Origin: Lysinibacillus sp. B2A1
GTDB taxonomy: Bacteria; Bacillota; Bacilli; Bacillales_A; Planococcaceae
DNA length: 64,000 nucleotides
NCBI GenBank assembly: GCA_002973635.1
Contig: CP027224.1
Span: 5,134,001 to 5,198,000 of the forward strand
Direction: 5' to 3'
In this document: positions 1-8,087 of the stretch, one piece after another
Layout of the letters: each line of letters starts with the position of its first letter
Position numbering within the stretch: position 1 is the stretch's first letter
Position numbers and translations under genes: made by a program
Notes under the pieces: model-generated
Databases searched by the model: none
The model's input: only the letters and a program-made list of their open reading frames with translations
Told to the model about the DNA's origin: nothing

Positions 1-1286
1 CAACACGTGAGCTTTCTTCTGAGCTACACGTTTCAAGAAATGTCATATTGGAGGCCTATGATCAACTTTTAGCTGAAGGTTTTTTATTTGCACAGAGAGG
101 TTCGGGTACATTTGTTGCAGAGGGGGCCTCTTTAACAAAAGCAGATACCCCACAAGAAATACAGGAAGTTGATCATAAACATGCAAAGAATGATATCATT
201 AATTTTCGCTCAGGAATCCCAGCACTAGACCTCTTCCCTCGCAAAACCTGGGCAAAGCTCTCACATCAGCTATGGAGTGATAGCGAATCAACAAATTTGG
301 GCTATGATTTACCTGAGGGTCGTCTAGAATTAAGACAAATATTGGCTCACTACTTGAAAAGAACGAGGGGAGTACAATGTCATCCAGAGCAAATTATCAT
401 AACATCTGGTGCTACACAAGCAATGACTTTAGTTTCCAGATTACTTTTATCGCCCAATGATATAGCCATAATGGAAGATCCCATTACGAATGATATTCAA
501 ACAATCTTTACATCCTCTGGTGCTACGATTTATCCCATTCCTGTTGATGAGGATGGAATGAAAACTACTTTATTGCCAGAAAACATAGAGCCAAAATTTA
601 TATTTCTCACACCCTCACACCAATTTCCGTTAGGTGGTGCATTACCAATACAGCGCAGAATTCAACTAGTCCAATATGCAAGAAAATATCATTGTTACTT
701 GATTGAGGATGATTATGATAGTGAATTTCGCTATGAGGGCTTGCCTGTAAGCTCCTTACAAGGATTAGATCCAGAGCATGTACTTTATATTGGTTCCTTT
801 AGTAAGATTCTCTCTCCAGCACTACGCATCGGATATATCGTTTTGCCGACACATCTTATTGAAAAATGCAGGCAGGTGAAATGGTTTACAGATTTACATA
901 CGCCCTCTTTAGAACAACTTACTCTGGCACGTTTTATAAGCGAAGGCTACTTGGAACGCCATATTGCAAAGATGAAGAAATTTTATAAAAGGCAACGTAA
1001 CTTTCTTATACAATGTTTACATACAGCTTTTTCTACTAACATAAAAATACTTGGTTACTCTACAGGTATGCATTTGGTTGCCGAATTTAAGGACATTCAT
1101 TTTTCTCAAGAGATATTGTTAAAAATCGAACAATTTGGAGTTAAAGTATACCCAGTGGAGGATCATACCATTGTAAAGGGAAACTATTATAATCGAATAA
1201 TTATTGGCTATGGACATTTGAAGCAGGAGGAAATTGAAGAGGGTGTGGAAAGACTTTTGCGAGCACTGAATTCAACAGTAAAATAA
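1..1286 (+). CDS. MocR-family (GntR wHTH + aminotransferase) regulator, 5' partial
   Basis: The frame is open from base 3, so the start lies left of the window. The visible part begins in the middle of a GntR winged helix (RELSSELHVSRNVI, then the wing motif RGSGTFV) and runs into a class I aminotransferase-fold domain. The predicted PLP lysine is in SFSKILSPALRIGY (codon 804-806), and IEDDYDSEFRY is the usual cofactor-pocket segment. MocR proteins such as PdxR and GabR use the aminotransferase fold as a PLP-dependent sensor. The target cannot be told because the upstream divergent gene is outside the window. An in-frame TTG at 48 is not the true start, because it would remove the recognition helix. 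Confidence 0.9.
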   Translation, partial: TRELSSELHVSRNVILEAYDQLLAEGFLFAQRGSGTFVAEGASLTKADTPQEIQEVDHKHAKNDIINFRSGIPALDLFPRKTWAKLSHQLWSDSESTNLGYDLPEGRLELRQILAHYLKRTRGVQCHPEQIIITSGATQAMTLVSRLLLSPNDIAIMEDPITNDIQTIFTSSGATIYPIPVDEDGMKTTLLPENIEPKFIFLTPSHQFPLGGALPIQRRIQLVQYARKYHCYLIEDDYDSEFRYEGLPVSSLQGLDPEHVLYIGSFSKILSPALRIGYIVLPTHLIEKCRQVKWFTDLHTPSLEQLTLARFISEGYLERHIAKMKKFYKRQRNFLIQCLHTAFSTNIKILGYSTGMHLVAEFKDIHFSQEILLKIEQFGVKVYPVEDHTIVKGNYYNRIIIGYGHLKQEEIEEGVERLLRALNSTVK

Positions 1287-1307
1287 AGCAAACATCTTTT
1301 ATCAAAA

Positions 1308-1352
1308 AAACTTTCTAAATTTGATTGGCATCGAATTTAGAAAGTTTCTATA
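1308..1352 (+). terminator. Rho-independent terminator of the MocR gene
   Basis: A perfect 14-bp inverted repeat (1308-1321 and 1334-1347, arm AAACTTTCTAAATT) with a 12-nt loop is followed by a T-rich run. Confidence 0.8.
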
Positions 1353-1396
1353 TATTTTTACTGAATGTATTAATGACTAACATTCCACATACATTT

Positions 1397-2104
1397 TCAC
1401 CAACCTTGCTCTTTATCCGAAAAGGTTATTAGATAAGGTAACACAAAATAATAGAAGGATGTAAAAAACCCAACAGCAAATAATAGAACAAGAAAAAGAT
1501 GTAGATCAAATAATGTATGGAGCGACATTGAACAAAGAGGAAACAAATAAATGATTATTTTATTTTGGTTATCTCTAGGATTGGCATAAATTAATTTATT
1601 GCAGAAATCACATTTTTCTCGAAATGGAATGAAGGACTTTTGAAAAATTTGCTTCCTTGACATATCATTTCTACAATGAGGACACTTACTCCATCGCCTA
1701 TCTCTCATACTATACGTTTCCCAAAGTATCATACATGTAATAAATAAAATGGTAAAGCAGGTTTGTACAAACCATAACGTATGCCAAAATAAAATTGCAC
1801 CCATCCATAACGAACCAAGGCCAACTAACAATAATAATGTCGACATAATCGGCCTGTTCAAAAATATAATCCATTTTCGCAATTGTTCATTTTCCTGCCA
1901 TCGAGTCACAACGCGTATATTCTGTTTAAAAATATAATAAGTCATGAAGACTAGGATGCTATTCACAATGCTCCATATGATTACTGACAGCGGTAAATGA
2001 ATTTCGTTCGCAATTGTATACCTTATACTAAGAATAATCATAAAAATCGATAGTACAATAATAGTTAGTAAAACAATTACGACGTATAAATATGAACCCT
2101 TCAT
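1397..2104 (-). CDS. Four-TM membrane protein with cxxc_20_cxxc zinc ribbon
   Basis: The N-terminal two thirds holds about four hydrophobic helices. Then comes CPHC, exactly 20 residues, and CDFC, followed by two more C-terminal membrane helices. This CxxC-20-CxxC plus two-helix layout is that of the TIGR04104 cxxc_20_cxxc family of Bacillales; those proteins are normally only about 100 residues, so this looks like a fusion to an extra 4-TM domain. Function is unknown. The chosen ATG (2104) follows AAGGGGAAAGG. An alternative GTG at 2128 shares its G with the stop of a tiny upstream frame (TAGTG) but has no ribosome site of its own. Confidence 0.7.
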   Translation of the reverse strand: MKGSYLYVVIVLLTIIVLSIFMIILSIRYTIANEIHLPLSVIIWSIVNSILVFMTYYIFKQNIRVVTRWQENEQLRKWIIFLNRPIMSTLLLLVGLGSLWMGAILFWHTLWFVQTCFTILFITCMILWETYSMRDRRWSKCPHCRNDMSRKQIFQKSFIPFREKCDFCNKLIYANPRDNQNKIIIYLFPLCSMSLHTLFDLHLFLVLLFAVGFFTSFYYFVLPYLITFSDKEQGW

Positions 2105-2127
2105 CCTTTCCCCTTTTTTATCCAGCA

Positions 2128-2190
2128 CTATTTTTTGAGTATCTTGTATATGAATATGCTCTTCTTTCCCCTTAATTTTTGAGATTGCAC
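2128..2190 (-). CDS. Possible 20-residue leader ORF upstream of the zinc-ribbon membrane protein
   Basis: On the minus strand a perfect AGGAGGTGAC ribosome site precedes GTG (2190) and 20 codons ending in TAG. The peptide is very basic (QSQKLRGKKS, then IFIYKILKK). The TAG overlaps GTG 2128 of the next frame by one base, an arrangement typical of translational coupling. No homologue is recognised. The strength of the Shine-Dalgarno is the main reason for listing it. Confidence 0.35.
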   Translation of the reverse strand: MQSQKLRGKKSIFIYKILKK

Positions 2191-2597
2191 GTCACCTCCT
2201 GATAATTTTTTAAAATATCCTTATTTCTTGATTTTGTGACAAAGATTTTCTTCAATTATTCAAGAAATTAATATCCATTACTACCCTGTTTTCATTATGG
2301 TGGAATTCGTATTAGTCGCTTTGCTTTCATGTTGGCTCACATTTCAGAACAATATAAAGAGCCAACCTCTTCTATATTTTACATATTTTGATTGGGAATT
2401 GTAAGGATGTAGCTTTCATTATAATACATGTGTTAGAAAAAGAAATATTGAACTAAATGAAAAATAGCATTTAACAACCTTTTGATCCTTAATTTTGAGT
2501 TTATTAAAAATATCCTTTATATTTTATGATAAGTTTTAGTTTCTTTGTTCAAAAAGAAGAACTCAGCGTTAAATTAAAGAAATAAGGAGGTTACCTT
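2191..2597. other. Intergenic region between divergent genes, no gene seen
   Basis: About 400 bases of AT-rich sequence lie between the leftward zinc-ribbon gene and the rightward SRPBCC gene. A TATAAT box at 2420-2425 is the best rightward -10 candidate, but its -35 spacing is poor. No convincing open frame, riboswitch or long palindrome was seen. Confidence 0.5.
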
Positions 2598-3089
2598 ATG
2601 CTTGCTACAATTCATAAACAACAAAATCATTATATCGTCAAGTTCAGCCGCTCATTACCATATCCAACGGAGACGGTTTGGGCTGCTTTAACGGAAAATG
2701 ACAAGCTTCAAAAATGGATGAGTAACTTAGAAGTCATCAATCTACAGAAAAATGGTAAAATCCATTTTAATATGAATGATGGCACAGATGTCTTTTTAGA
2801 AATCCGTATTACAGACTATGCAGCAAAAGAAGTGCTTGAATTTGATTGGGGCAATGATAAGGTCAGATTTGAGCTATCCCCTACAGACAACGGTTCCGTA
2901 CTCCTACTAGCAGAATCAATTGAAGAATTAACAGACCATACTCCTAAAGATTTAGCTGGTTGGCATATATGCTTGGATCTGCTGTCAGACTTATTAAATG
3001 GAACGATACATGAGAATTTTCCAATGGAAGAATGGCAAAAACAGTTTACAGAATATAAGCAGCTTGTAGCGGAAGTAGAAAAGATTTAA
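2598..3089 (+). CDS. SRPBCC/AHSA1-family protein
   Basis: This 163-residue protein has the START-like helix-grip pattern of the AHSA1 family: PYPTETVWAALTENDKLQKW near the N-terminus, a central run of beta strands with EIRITDYAAKEVLEFDW, and a C-terminal helix with WHICLDLLSDLLNG. Such proteins bind hydrophobic ligands, and many act as stand-alone stress-related proteins of unknown ligand. The start is supported by AAGGAGG nine bases upstream. It appears monocistronic and is followed directly by tandem repeats. No substrate can be assigned. Confidence 0.85.
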   Translation: MLATIHKQQNHYIVKFSRSLPYPTETVWAALTENDKLQKWMSNLEVINLQKNGKIHFNMNDGTDVFLEIRITDYAAKEVLEFDWGNDKVRFELSPTDNGSVLLLAESIEELTDHTPKDLAGWHICLDLLSDLLNGTIHENFPMEEWQKQFTEYKQLVAEVEKI

Positions 3090-3330
3090 GCGTAGTGTTA
3101 ACACAGCGGCAGCAACATGATGTTTTTTGTGCGAAAGCGAAGTGTTAACGTAGCGGCAGCAACATAATGTTTTTTGTGCGAAAGCGAAGTGTTAACGTAG
3201 CGGCAGCAACATGATGTTTTTTGTGCGAAAGCGTAGTGTTAACGTAGCGGCAGCAACATGATTTTGGTCATTCAGGCGTTTTCACAGGAAGTGAAGTTCT
3301 TAGCCTGAGTTCCGCTATTTCAGCGGGCAT
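3090..3330 (+). repeat. 47-bp tandem repeat (3.7 copies) plus conserved tail
   Basis: Units start at 3090, 3137, 3184 and 3231 with a period of exactly 47 bp. The core includes GTAGCGGCAGCAACATGATG and TTTTTTGTGCGAAAGCG. The fourth copy breaks off near 3264 and runs into a tail (to about 3330) with CTGAGTTCCGCTATTTCAG. Unit and tail recur in inverted orientation at 6840-6955. The array begins one base after the stop codon of the SRPBCC gene. Confidence 0.9.
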
Positions 3331-3381
3331 TTGTAAGCTGAACTATAGAGATGGAAGTATTCTCTGAAGCAAGATAAAATT

Positions 3382-3420
3382 ACCCTCCTAGAGCCCTATT
3401 CTCTGCTCTAGGAGGGTTTT
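3382..3420. terminator. Strong terminator hairpin
   Basis: A perfect 13-bp inverted repeat (3382-3394 and 3405-3417, arm ACCCTCCTAGAGC) has T-rich sequence on both sides. It can end the leftward lipoprotein transcript and any rightward read-through. Confidence 0.85.
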
Positions 3421-3422
3421 AA

Positions 3423-4235
3423 TTAGTGGTAAAATGCTGTTGCTATTTCAAGTGTTTTTAGTGGATCTTTTATGGAATCAAGTGTATAGACAAGGGCTTC
3501 ATCCTGCCAAACAATTAAATTTCCTGTTTCATAAACATCTAAATGGGCAGAGCCGTTTTGCTTTGGCACTGGAAGCATATGCGTTTCTAAAAATTGTACT
3601 GCCTGCTTTGCCAGTTTTACACCTGCTTCTGGATTGTCTGTTCGTGTATGAGTCGCTATTGCCCATCTCCCCTCATTCCAGCCAGTCCATAACGATCCAA
3701 CGCCAGCATCCTGATAGCCTTTAATTTTATAGCCAAGATCGACCTCCTGACCACCATTCTTGCTAAAATTCTCAAAGGAAATCTGCTCATTGGCTTCTTT
3801 TGTACTTCCATATTGCTTCACAGTAAGTCGGGCAAGCACTGTCGCAGATTCTGGATTTTTAAGCTTAATATCATTAATAGGCAAATACTGTTCACTTTCA
3901 TAAAAAATAATTTCAACTTGTTGATTCTCAGCCTTAGTCGTTGCCGTTAGGAAAGCACCTTCTGGAACAGGGAGCTTTGCTGGCAGATAAATAGGAAGCT
4001 TTGTGTTAAGCTGTTCCTTTATATTCTTTAAAGCTTCAGCCTGTGTAATGGATGCTACTGTGTTTTCGTTATTGTCATTCGTTTCAGGCTTTTCATTCTG
4101 TTTTTCAGGTGCCTGTTGATTTTCCTGTGATGGAAGAACTTTTTCCGGTTGCGTGTTATTTTTTTCATCACTGTCAGAGCAGGCGCTGATGATAGTGAAA
4201 CTAAATAGCATTAGAGCAAAAAGTAGTTTTTTCAT
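3423..4235 (-). CDS. Predicted lipoprotein of unknown function
   Basis: A 270-residue protein with a lipoprotein signal peptide (MKKLLFALMLFSFTII, then the lipobox ISAC, cysteine 19) and a low-complexity linker rich in E, N, Q and K (residues about 22-60) that would hold the folded part away from the membrane. The remaining 200 residues form a mixed alpha/beta domain with no motif I can assign; segments such as YLPAKLPVPEG and GVGSLWTGWNEGRWAIATHT recall Bacillus lipoproteins of DUF4367-like type. It lies between the ABC-F gene and a terminator, 66 bp downstream of the ABC-F stop. The lipobox is certain; the function is not. Confidence 0.8.
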   Translation of the reverse strand: MKKLLFALMLFSFTIISACSDSDEKNNTQPEKVLPSQENQQAPEKQNEKPETNDNNENTVASITQAEALKNIKEQLNTKLPIYLPAKLPVPEGAFLTATTKAENQQVEIIFYESEQYLPINDIKLKNPESATVLARLTVKQYGSTKEANEQISFENFSKNGGQEVDLGYKIKGYQDAGVGSLWTGWNEGRWAIATHTRTDNPEAGVKLAKQAVQFLETHMLPVPKQNGSAHLDVYETGNLIVWQDEALVYTLDSIKDPLKTLEIATAFYH

Positions 4236-4301
4236 GACATTGCCTCCTATTTTAAATGCTTTATTATTGTATTTTTCCCTGCTCGTTATCGGCTTAAACG
4301 T

Positions 4302-5933
4302 TTATTTTAGTTCATTAATTCGCTTCGTTAGCTCATTAAACTTTTGATCTAGCCAAGCATAATCCCTATCCTTGGTTGTTAAAAAACTCAGCTTCCCTAA
4401 TATCTCTTGTCTTTCTGTTTCAAGCGTTAAACGCAGTGTCTCTTTAGCATTAACTGTTGAGAGAGAATTATCGCTCCATTTTTTCTCGATACGATGATGG
4501 TGTATCTCCCACACACTATCCGTCACCTTCTCAAGAAAATATCGATCATGTGATACTACAAGTAATGTACCCTTATATTGGGCAAGCGTTGTCTCCAACT
4601 GTTCACGTGATGGTAAATCAAGATGATTTGTTGGCTCATCCAAAATTAGAACGTTTTTATCTTCTAAAATATACACCATCAGTTTACATTTCACCCGCTC
4701 CCCCATACTCATCTTTCCTATTGGAGATGTCCAATGGGCTGATGTAAACCCTAAATGCTTCATGAGATTTCTTACCTTACCGCGCTCTTCAAAGGTATCT
4801 TTATAAAAGAATTGCTCTGGTGTCTGCTCAAGTGGCAAATCAAATACCTCTTGTGTTAAATAGCCAATATTTGCTGCAGGAGATATCCAAATCTCCCCCT
4901 CAGCCTTCAACTGACCTAAAAGTATTTTTAATAATGTCGTTTTTCCACTGCCATTGGTTCCCGTTATAGCAATTTTATCACCAAATTTAGTAGTCAAATT
5001 GACATCCTGAAACAGCAGCCGTTCTTCAAAATGCATCTTTAAACGCTTTGTCTCTAGCATTCTCTTGCCTACTCGTTGATTTGTTCCTAAGGTAAAACGT
5101 ATTTCATCTTCAGGAGCAACTGCTTCAATCTTATTCTTTGCTAACTCCTTCTCTAACCTTTTTTTCTTTGACTTAATCTGTGCATCCATTCGCTTTGCTT
5201 TGACACGGTGATACTCCTTAAATCCCTCCTTCTTTGTAGATTGCGCATGTGCCTTTTGAGACCAGGATGTTAAAGCTTGCATTTGGTCTTCTATTCGTTC
5301 AATTTGTTTTTGCTGCTTTTCATATGCTCGCTGCTGAGTTAATTTGCGATGCTCTTTAGCCTCCATATAGCTTGAATAATTACCACTATGCTCAATAAGT
5401 TTTCCCTCTTCCAATGACCAAATTTTCGTTGCAATCTCATCTAAAAAATACCGATCATGGGAAACTACAATGATTGTGCCAGTATAATTTTTTACTTGCT
5501 CTATCAATATAGCCATGCTCTGCGCATCCAAATGATTTGTTGGTTCATCAAGCAAGAGTACCTGGGCGTTTTTGGAAAAGCCTTCTGCAAGCCGCATCTT
5601 CAGCTTTTCTCCACCACTTAATGTAGAGAAGGGTACATTGGGAACCCGCCATTTCGCCAGTAAATCAGCCTCATTCGTTGTAACCTCCATCAAATCAAAA
5701 TAAGCTAGTTCTTGCTCTACATAGACAACTTTTACAGAATATAGCCAGCGTAGCTGTCCTGTAGAGGGCTCTAATAAACCTGAGATCAATTGTAATAATG
5801 TGGATTTACCAGCACCATTTCTTCCGATGATGCCTATTACCTCACCTTGTTTTACGGCACCTGAAACATTGTCAAAAATCATTGTGTCGTTAATTTCATA
5901 TCGTACATCCTGTAATTGCATAATTTCCTTCAT
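4302..5933 (-). CDS. vmlR: ABC-F ribosome-protection ATPase, VmlR type
   Basis: This 543-residue soluble protein has two ABC ATPase domains and no membrane helices. Domain 1: Walker A GRNGAGKS, signature LSGGEKLK, Walker B VLLLDEPTNHLD. A long basic, helical interdomain linker follows (about residues 190-270, with SWSQKAHAQSTKKEGFKEYH). Domain 2: Walker A GTNGSGKT, signature MSMGERVK, Walker B VLILDEPTNHLD. Linker and C-terminal helix closely resemble B. subtilis VmlR, which frees ribosomes from lincosamides, streptogramin A and pleuromutilins by entering the E site. Length matches VmlR (about 547). The ORF is preceded by a transcription attenuator, the usual control of such genes. The drug range cannot be read from sequence. 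Confidence 0.9.
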   Translation of the reverse strand: MKEIMQLQDVRYEINDTMIFDNVSGAVKQGEVIGIIGRNGAGKSTLLQLISGLLEPSTGQLRWLYSVKVVYVEQELAYFDLMEVTTNEADLLAKWRVPNVPFSTLSGGEKLKMRLAEGFSKNAQVLLLDEPTNHLDAQSMAILIEQVKNYTGTIIVVSHDRYFLDEIATKIWSLEEGKLIEHSGNYSSYMEAKEHRKLTQQRAYEKQQKQIERIEDQMQALTSWSQKAHAQSTKKEGFKEYHRVKAKRMDAQIKSKKKRLEKELAKNKIEAVAPEDEIRFTLGTNQRVGKRMLETKRLKMHFEERLLFQDVNLTTKFGDKIAITGTNGSGKTTLLKILLGQLKAEGEIWISPAANIGYLTQEVFDLPLEQTPEQFFYKDTFEERGKVRNLMKHLGFTSAHWTSPIGKMSMGERVKCKLMVYILEDKNVLILDEPTNHLDLPSREQLETTLAQYKGTLLVVSHDRYFLEKVTDSVWEIHHHRIEKKWSDNSLSTVNAKETLRLTLETERQEILGKLSFLTTKDRDYAWLDQKFNELTKRINELK

Positions 5934-5939
5934 ACGTAT

Positions 5940-6153
5940 CCATTCCTCTCAATTTAGAGGGACAAAAAAATCCCTCCAATTATTTTGGAAGGATTAGTCG
6001 CAACAATATCATGCACAAATAAGCTATTAAACAGCTAACTTTGTGTCCATTACTAAAAATGCAAGGTTTCCTGAACATAGGAAAAACAAGCACAACTAAG
6101 CATCAACATTATTGACACTAACTGTAGTGATGGAAAATGGGCAGACTAATCCT
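5940..6153 (-). promoter_or_regulatory. Transcription attenuator in the vmlR leader
   Basis: Read on the minus strand, the leader ends in a terminator hairpin (arms at 5994-5985 and 5980-5971, AUCCUUCCAA with UUGGAGGGAU) and a seven-U run, just before the gene. Bases 6153-6144 (AGGAUUAGUC) are perfectly complementary to 5999-5990 (GACUAAUCCU), which overlaps the 5' arm of the terminator, so they can form a competing antiterminator. A second small stem (CCUCU with AGAGG, 5966-5944) covers the ribosome site GAGAGGAAU. This two-state arrangement is what drug-induced attenuation of ABC-F genes requires; induction itself is inferred. Confidence 0.75.
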
Positions 6154-6246
6154 ATTTTTGAGTCATTGAAAAAACTTTTTCATGTACAAAAATTAAGATT
6201 AGTTATTCATTAGCCACCCATCGTCCCTTCATTTTTCGTTACAATC

Positions 6247-6274
6247 ATTGTAACATCATTTTTACAAAAGCCAA
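6247..6274 (-). promoter_or_regulatory. Candidate vmlR promoter
   Basis: On the minus strand, TTGGCT (6274-6269), 16 bases, then TACAAT (6252-6247) resembles a SigA promoter. It would start an RNA near 6240 with a leader of about 300 bases containing the attenuator. It sits immediately downstream of the stop codon of the neighbouring small gene. Confidence 0.45.
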
Positions 6275-6283
6275 ATATTTATA

Positions 6284-6637
6284 CTACCTAAAACATTCAA
6301 AGGAACGTATGCTATTTCTAGTAATGGTACGGAAGCGCCAGCCATAGCGATTGCTCCATCTAAAACCAGCTACAAATTCCCGCCCTACCGCAGTTGGGAA
6401 AAACCAAAAGCTTCTTCCATTATTCATCCAAATAAACGTATTTCTAAATAGACAGGATCGGATACCACTTGAGCCTACTTGCCATGCTGGAATAGGTGGT
6501 GAAAAGCTTGGTGGTGTGCTCATTGGCATTTGACCTGCTGGCGGTGGTCCAAAATTAGGTGGTCCAAACGACGATTCAAAATTAGGTTCATTCCAACCTG
6601 GGCGTCGGAAGTTCTCTCCATATGGATTATAATACAA
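6284..6637 (-). CDS. Gly/Pro/Phe-rich small protein, unknown (spore-associated type)
   Basis: I choose the TTG at 6637, because AAAGGGGGGAG lies six bases upstream and the product then begins MYYNPYGENFRRPG, a typical start of small Bacillales surface or spore proteins. An in-frame ATG at 6715 and a still longer frame to 6838 would extend the protein into a repeat element and have no good ribosome site. The 117-residue product has a Pro/Phe-rich N-terminal half (FGPPNFGPPPAGQMP), then an aromatic-rich domain with CLFRNTFIWMNNGRSFWFFP and GFRWSNRYGWRFRTI. This second half is seen in hypothetical Bacillus proteins sometimes labelled transporter without evidence. Function is unknown. Confidence 0.65.
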   Translation of the reverse strand: MYYNPYGENFRRPGWNEPNFESSFGPPNFGPPPAGQMPMSTPPSFSPPIPAWQVGSSGIRSCLFRNTFIWMNNGRSFWFFPTAVGREFVAGFRWSNRYGWRFRTITRNSIRSFECFR

Positions 6638-6724
6638 TACAAACTCCCCCCTTTTACTTAAGTCAGTATATGAAAAAGGGCGAATAACTGTTGCACTATT
6701 GCCTAGAGGATACATTTTATCTTC

Positions 6725-7113
6725 ATTCAGCAAATGTTTTTTGTATCGAAAGCATAGCGGCAGATACAGAAGACTCCCACCTCTACAGGTGGTGAGATGA
6801 ATGCGGTTTTGTTTCCTTTTCAGTGGGTGTTCAAACACCTACTGAAATAGCGGAACTCAGTCTAAGAACGCCACGTCCTGTGGCAACGACTGAGTGACCA
6901 ACATCATGTTGCTGCCGCTACGTTAGCACTACGCTTTCGCACAAAAAAACATCTGTTGGCCCAAAGCCTCCGGCGGATGTCACGGATTTTCATAGGAATG
7001 AATTGTGAAGGCACAATTCAAAATCCGGACGAATTGTTTATCTGTGCGAAAGCGAAGCGACAGCAACAAATGTTTTCTGTAGCGAAAGCAAAGCGGCAGC
7101 TACAATTACGCCA
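6725..7113. repeat. Composite intergenic repeat region (47-bp family, both orientations)
   Basis: Plus-strand copies of the 47-bp unit core lie at about 6728-6760 (ATGTTTTTTGTATCGAAAGC) and at about 7037-7105 (twice, GTGCGAAAGCGAAGCGACAG and GTAGCGAAAGCAAAGCGGCA). A minus-strand copy with the same tail as at 3265-3330 occupies 6955-6838. Between them are two short hairpins, CCACCT-4-AGGTGG near 6777-6792 and GTGGGTGTT with AACACCTAC near 6822-6842. The short open frames crossing this region are repeat-derived and not supported as genes. Confidence 0.8.
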
Positions 7114-7198
7114 AGGCGAAATTGATACTCAATCTCCTAACAACCAACTAACGAATCTTGTATAATAAAAGGTAGTTTTTTCAAGGAAAGGGGAACTT

Positions 7199-8059
7199 AT
7201 GCGAAAATTTGCTTTTATTATCACTACGATTCTATTATCCTTGGGCATTTGCATCTACTTTTTTGCGGCTTATCATGCAGCTGAATCTACCAGTATTTCT
7301 GAAAGACTAGCAGCAGTGAAGAATTACAAATATTATTTAGATAAAGGTAACGAATCCATTGGTAAAGAAATGGCTAAAGTTGACTTAGTCATAGTGGAGC
7401 CTATTGAAATGCAACAACGCTATATTGATCAGGCTCAAAGAAATGGGACATTAGTGTATGGTTATATAAATGCTATGGAAGCAGACAAATGGAATTCAGA
7501 GCTATATAATCAATTACTGGAAGAGGATTTTTATAGGGATGACCATGGAGAAAAAATGTATTTCTCAGAGTGGGATTCGTATTCAGTCGATATGACCTCT
7601 GAGCATTTTCAAGATCTCCTGCTAAAGGAAATTAAAACGCAAATTGTACAAAAAGAACTAGATGGTGTTTTTTTAGATACGGTTGGCAATATCAATTCCT
7701 TCTTACCTGAAAAAGAACAGCAAGTACAAAATGAAGCAATGTTATCCTTCATTAAAAAGATAAAGCAACAATATGATGGATTATCCGTTGCGCAAAATTG
7801 GGGTTTTCAAACGCTGGCTGATTATACAGCTCCATATGTCGATTTTATTATGTGGGAAGACTTTACATTTGAAGTTGTTGTGAAAGATGAATGGTCATTG
7901 GATATGATGAAGCAATTAGTCGAAATCCGAGAAAAGTTCGGCACACAGGTTATGACGATTGGATTTAGCGATGAAAAGAAAAGTCGTGCATTGGCTGAAA
8001 AATATGATTTTAAATTCTTTTTTAGTCCAGCGGGCTCTTACTACAATACATGGCAGTAA
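7199..8059 (+). CDS. GH114-like glycosidase, membrane-anchored or secreted
   Basis: A 286-residue protein with an N-terminal hydrophobic segment (FAFIITTILLSLGICIYFFAA) acting as signal or anchor, followed by a TIM-barrel of the GH114/TM1410 type. Characteristic strands are KVDLVIVEP, GTLVYGYINAMEAD, LDGVFLDTVGN and VDFIMWEDF; acidic residues at the strand ends (FLDT, WEDF) fit a glycosidase site. Members include endo-alpha-1,4-polygalactosaminidases, but Bacillales versions are largely uncharacterised. The start follows AAAGGGGAACTT. It lies alone between repeat DNA and a terminator shared with the convergent glycosylase gene. Substrate unknown; an exopolysaccharide is plausible. Confidence 0.75.
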   Translation: MRKFAFIITTILLSLGICIYFFAAYHAAESTSISERLAAVKNYKYYLDKGNESIGKEMAKVDLVIVEPIEMQQRYIDQAQRNGTLVYGYINAMEADKWNSELYNQLLEEDFYRDDHGEKMYFSEWDSYSVDMTSEHFQDLLLKEIKTQIVQKELDGVFLDTVGNINSFLPEKEQQVQNEAMLSFIKKIKQQYDGLSVAQNWGFQTLADYTAPYVDFIMWEDFTFEVVVKDEWSLDMMKQLVEIREKFGTQVMTIGFSDEKKSRALAEKYDFKFFFSPAGSYYNTWQ

Positions 8060-8087
8060 AATAACCTCCGACAATGGAGGTTATTTT
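8058..8087. terminator. Bidirectional terminator between convergent genes
   Basis: Perfect 12-bp arms AAAATAACCTCC (8058-8069) and GGAGGTTATTTT (8076-8087) overlap the stop codons of both flanking genes and give a T-tract on either strand. Confidence 0.85.

Noticed and set aside
3090..3264. Possible CRISPR array
   Set aside because: The 47-bp units abut directly with no unique spacers, so this is a plain tandem repeat.
6956..7165. 69-codon open frame before the GH114-like gene
   Set aside because: It is made of repeat-family sequence (KAKRQQQ-type low complexity) with no ribosome site.
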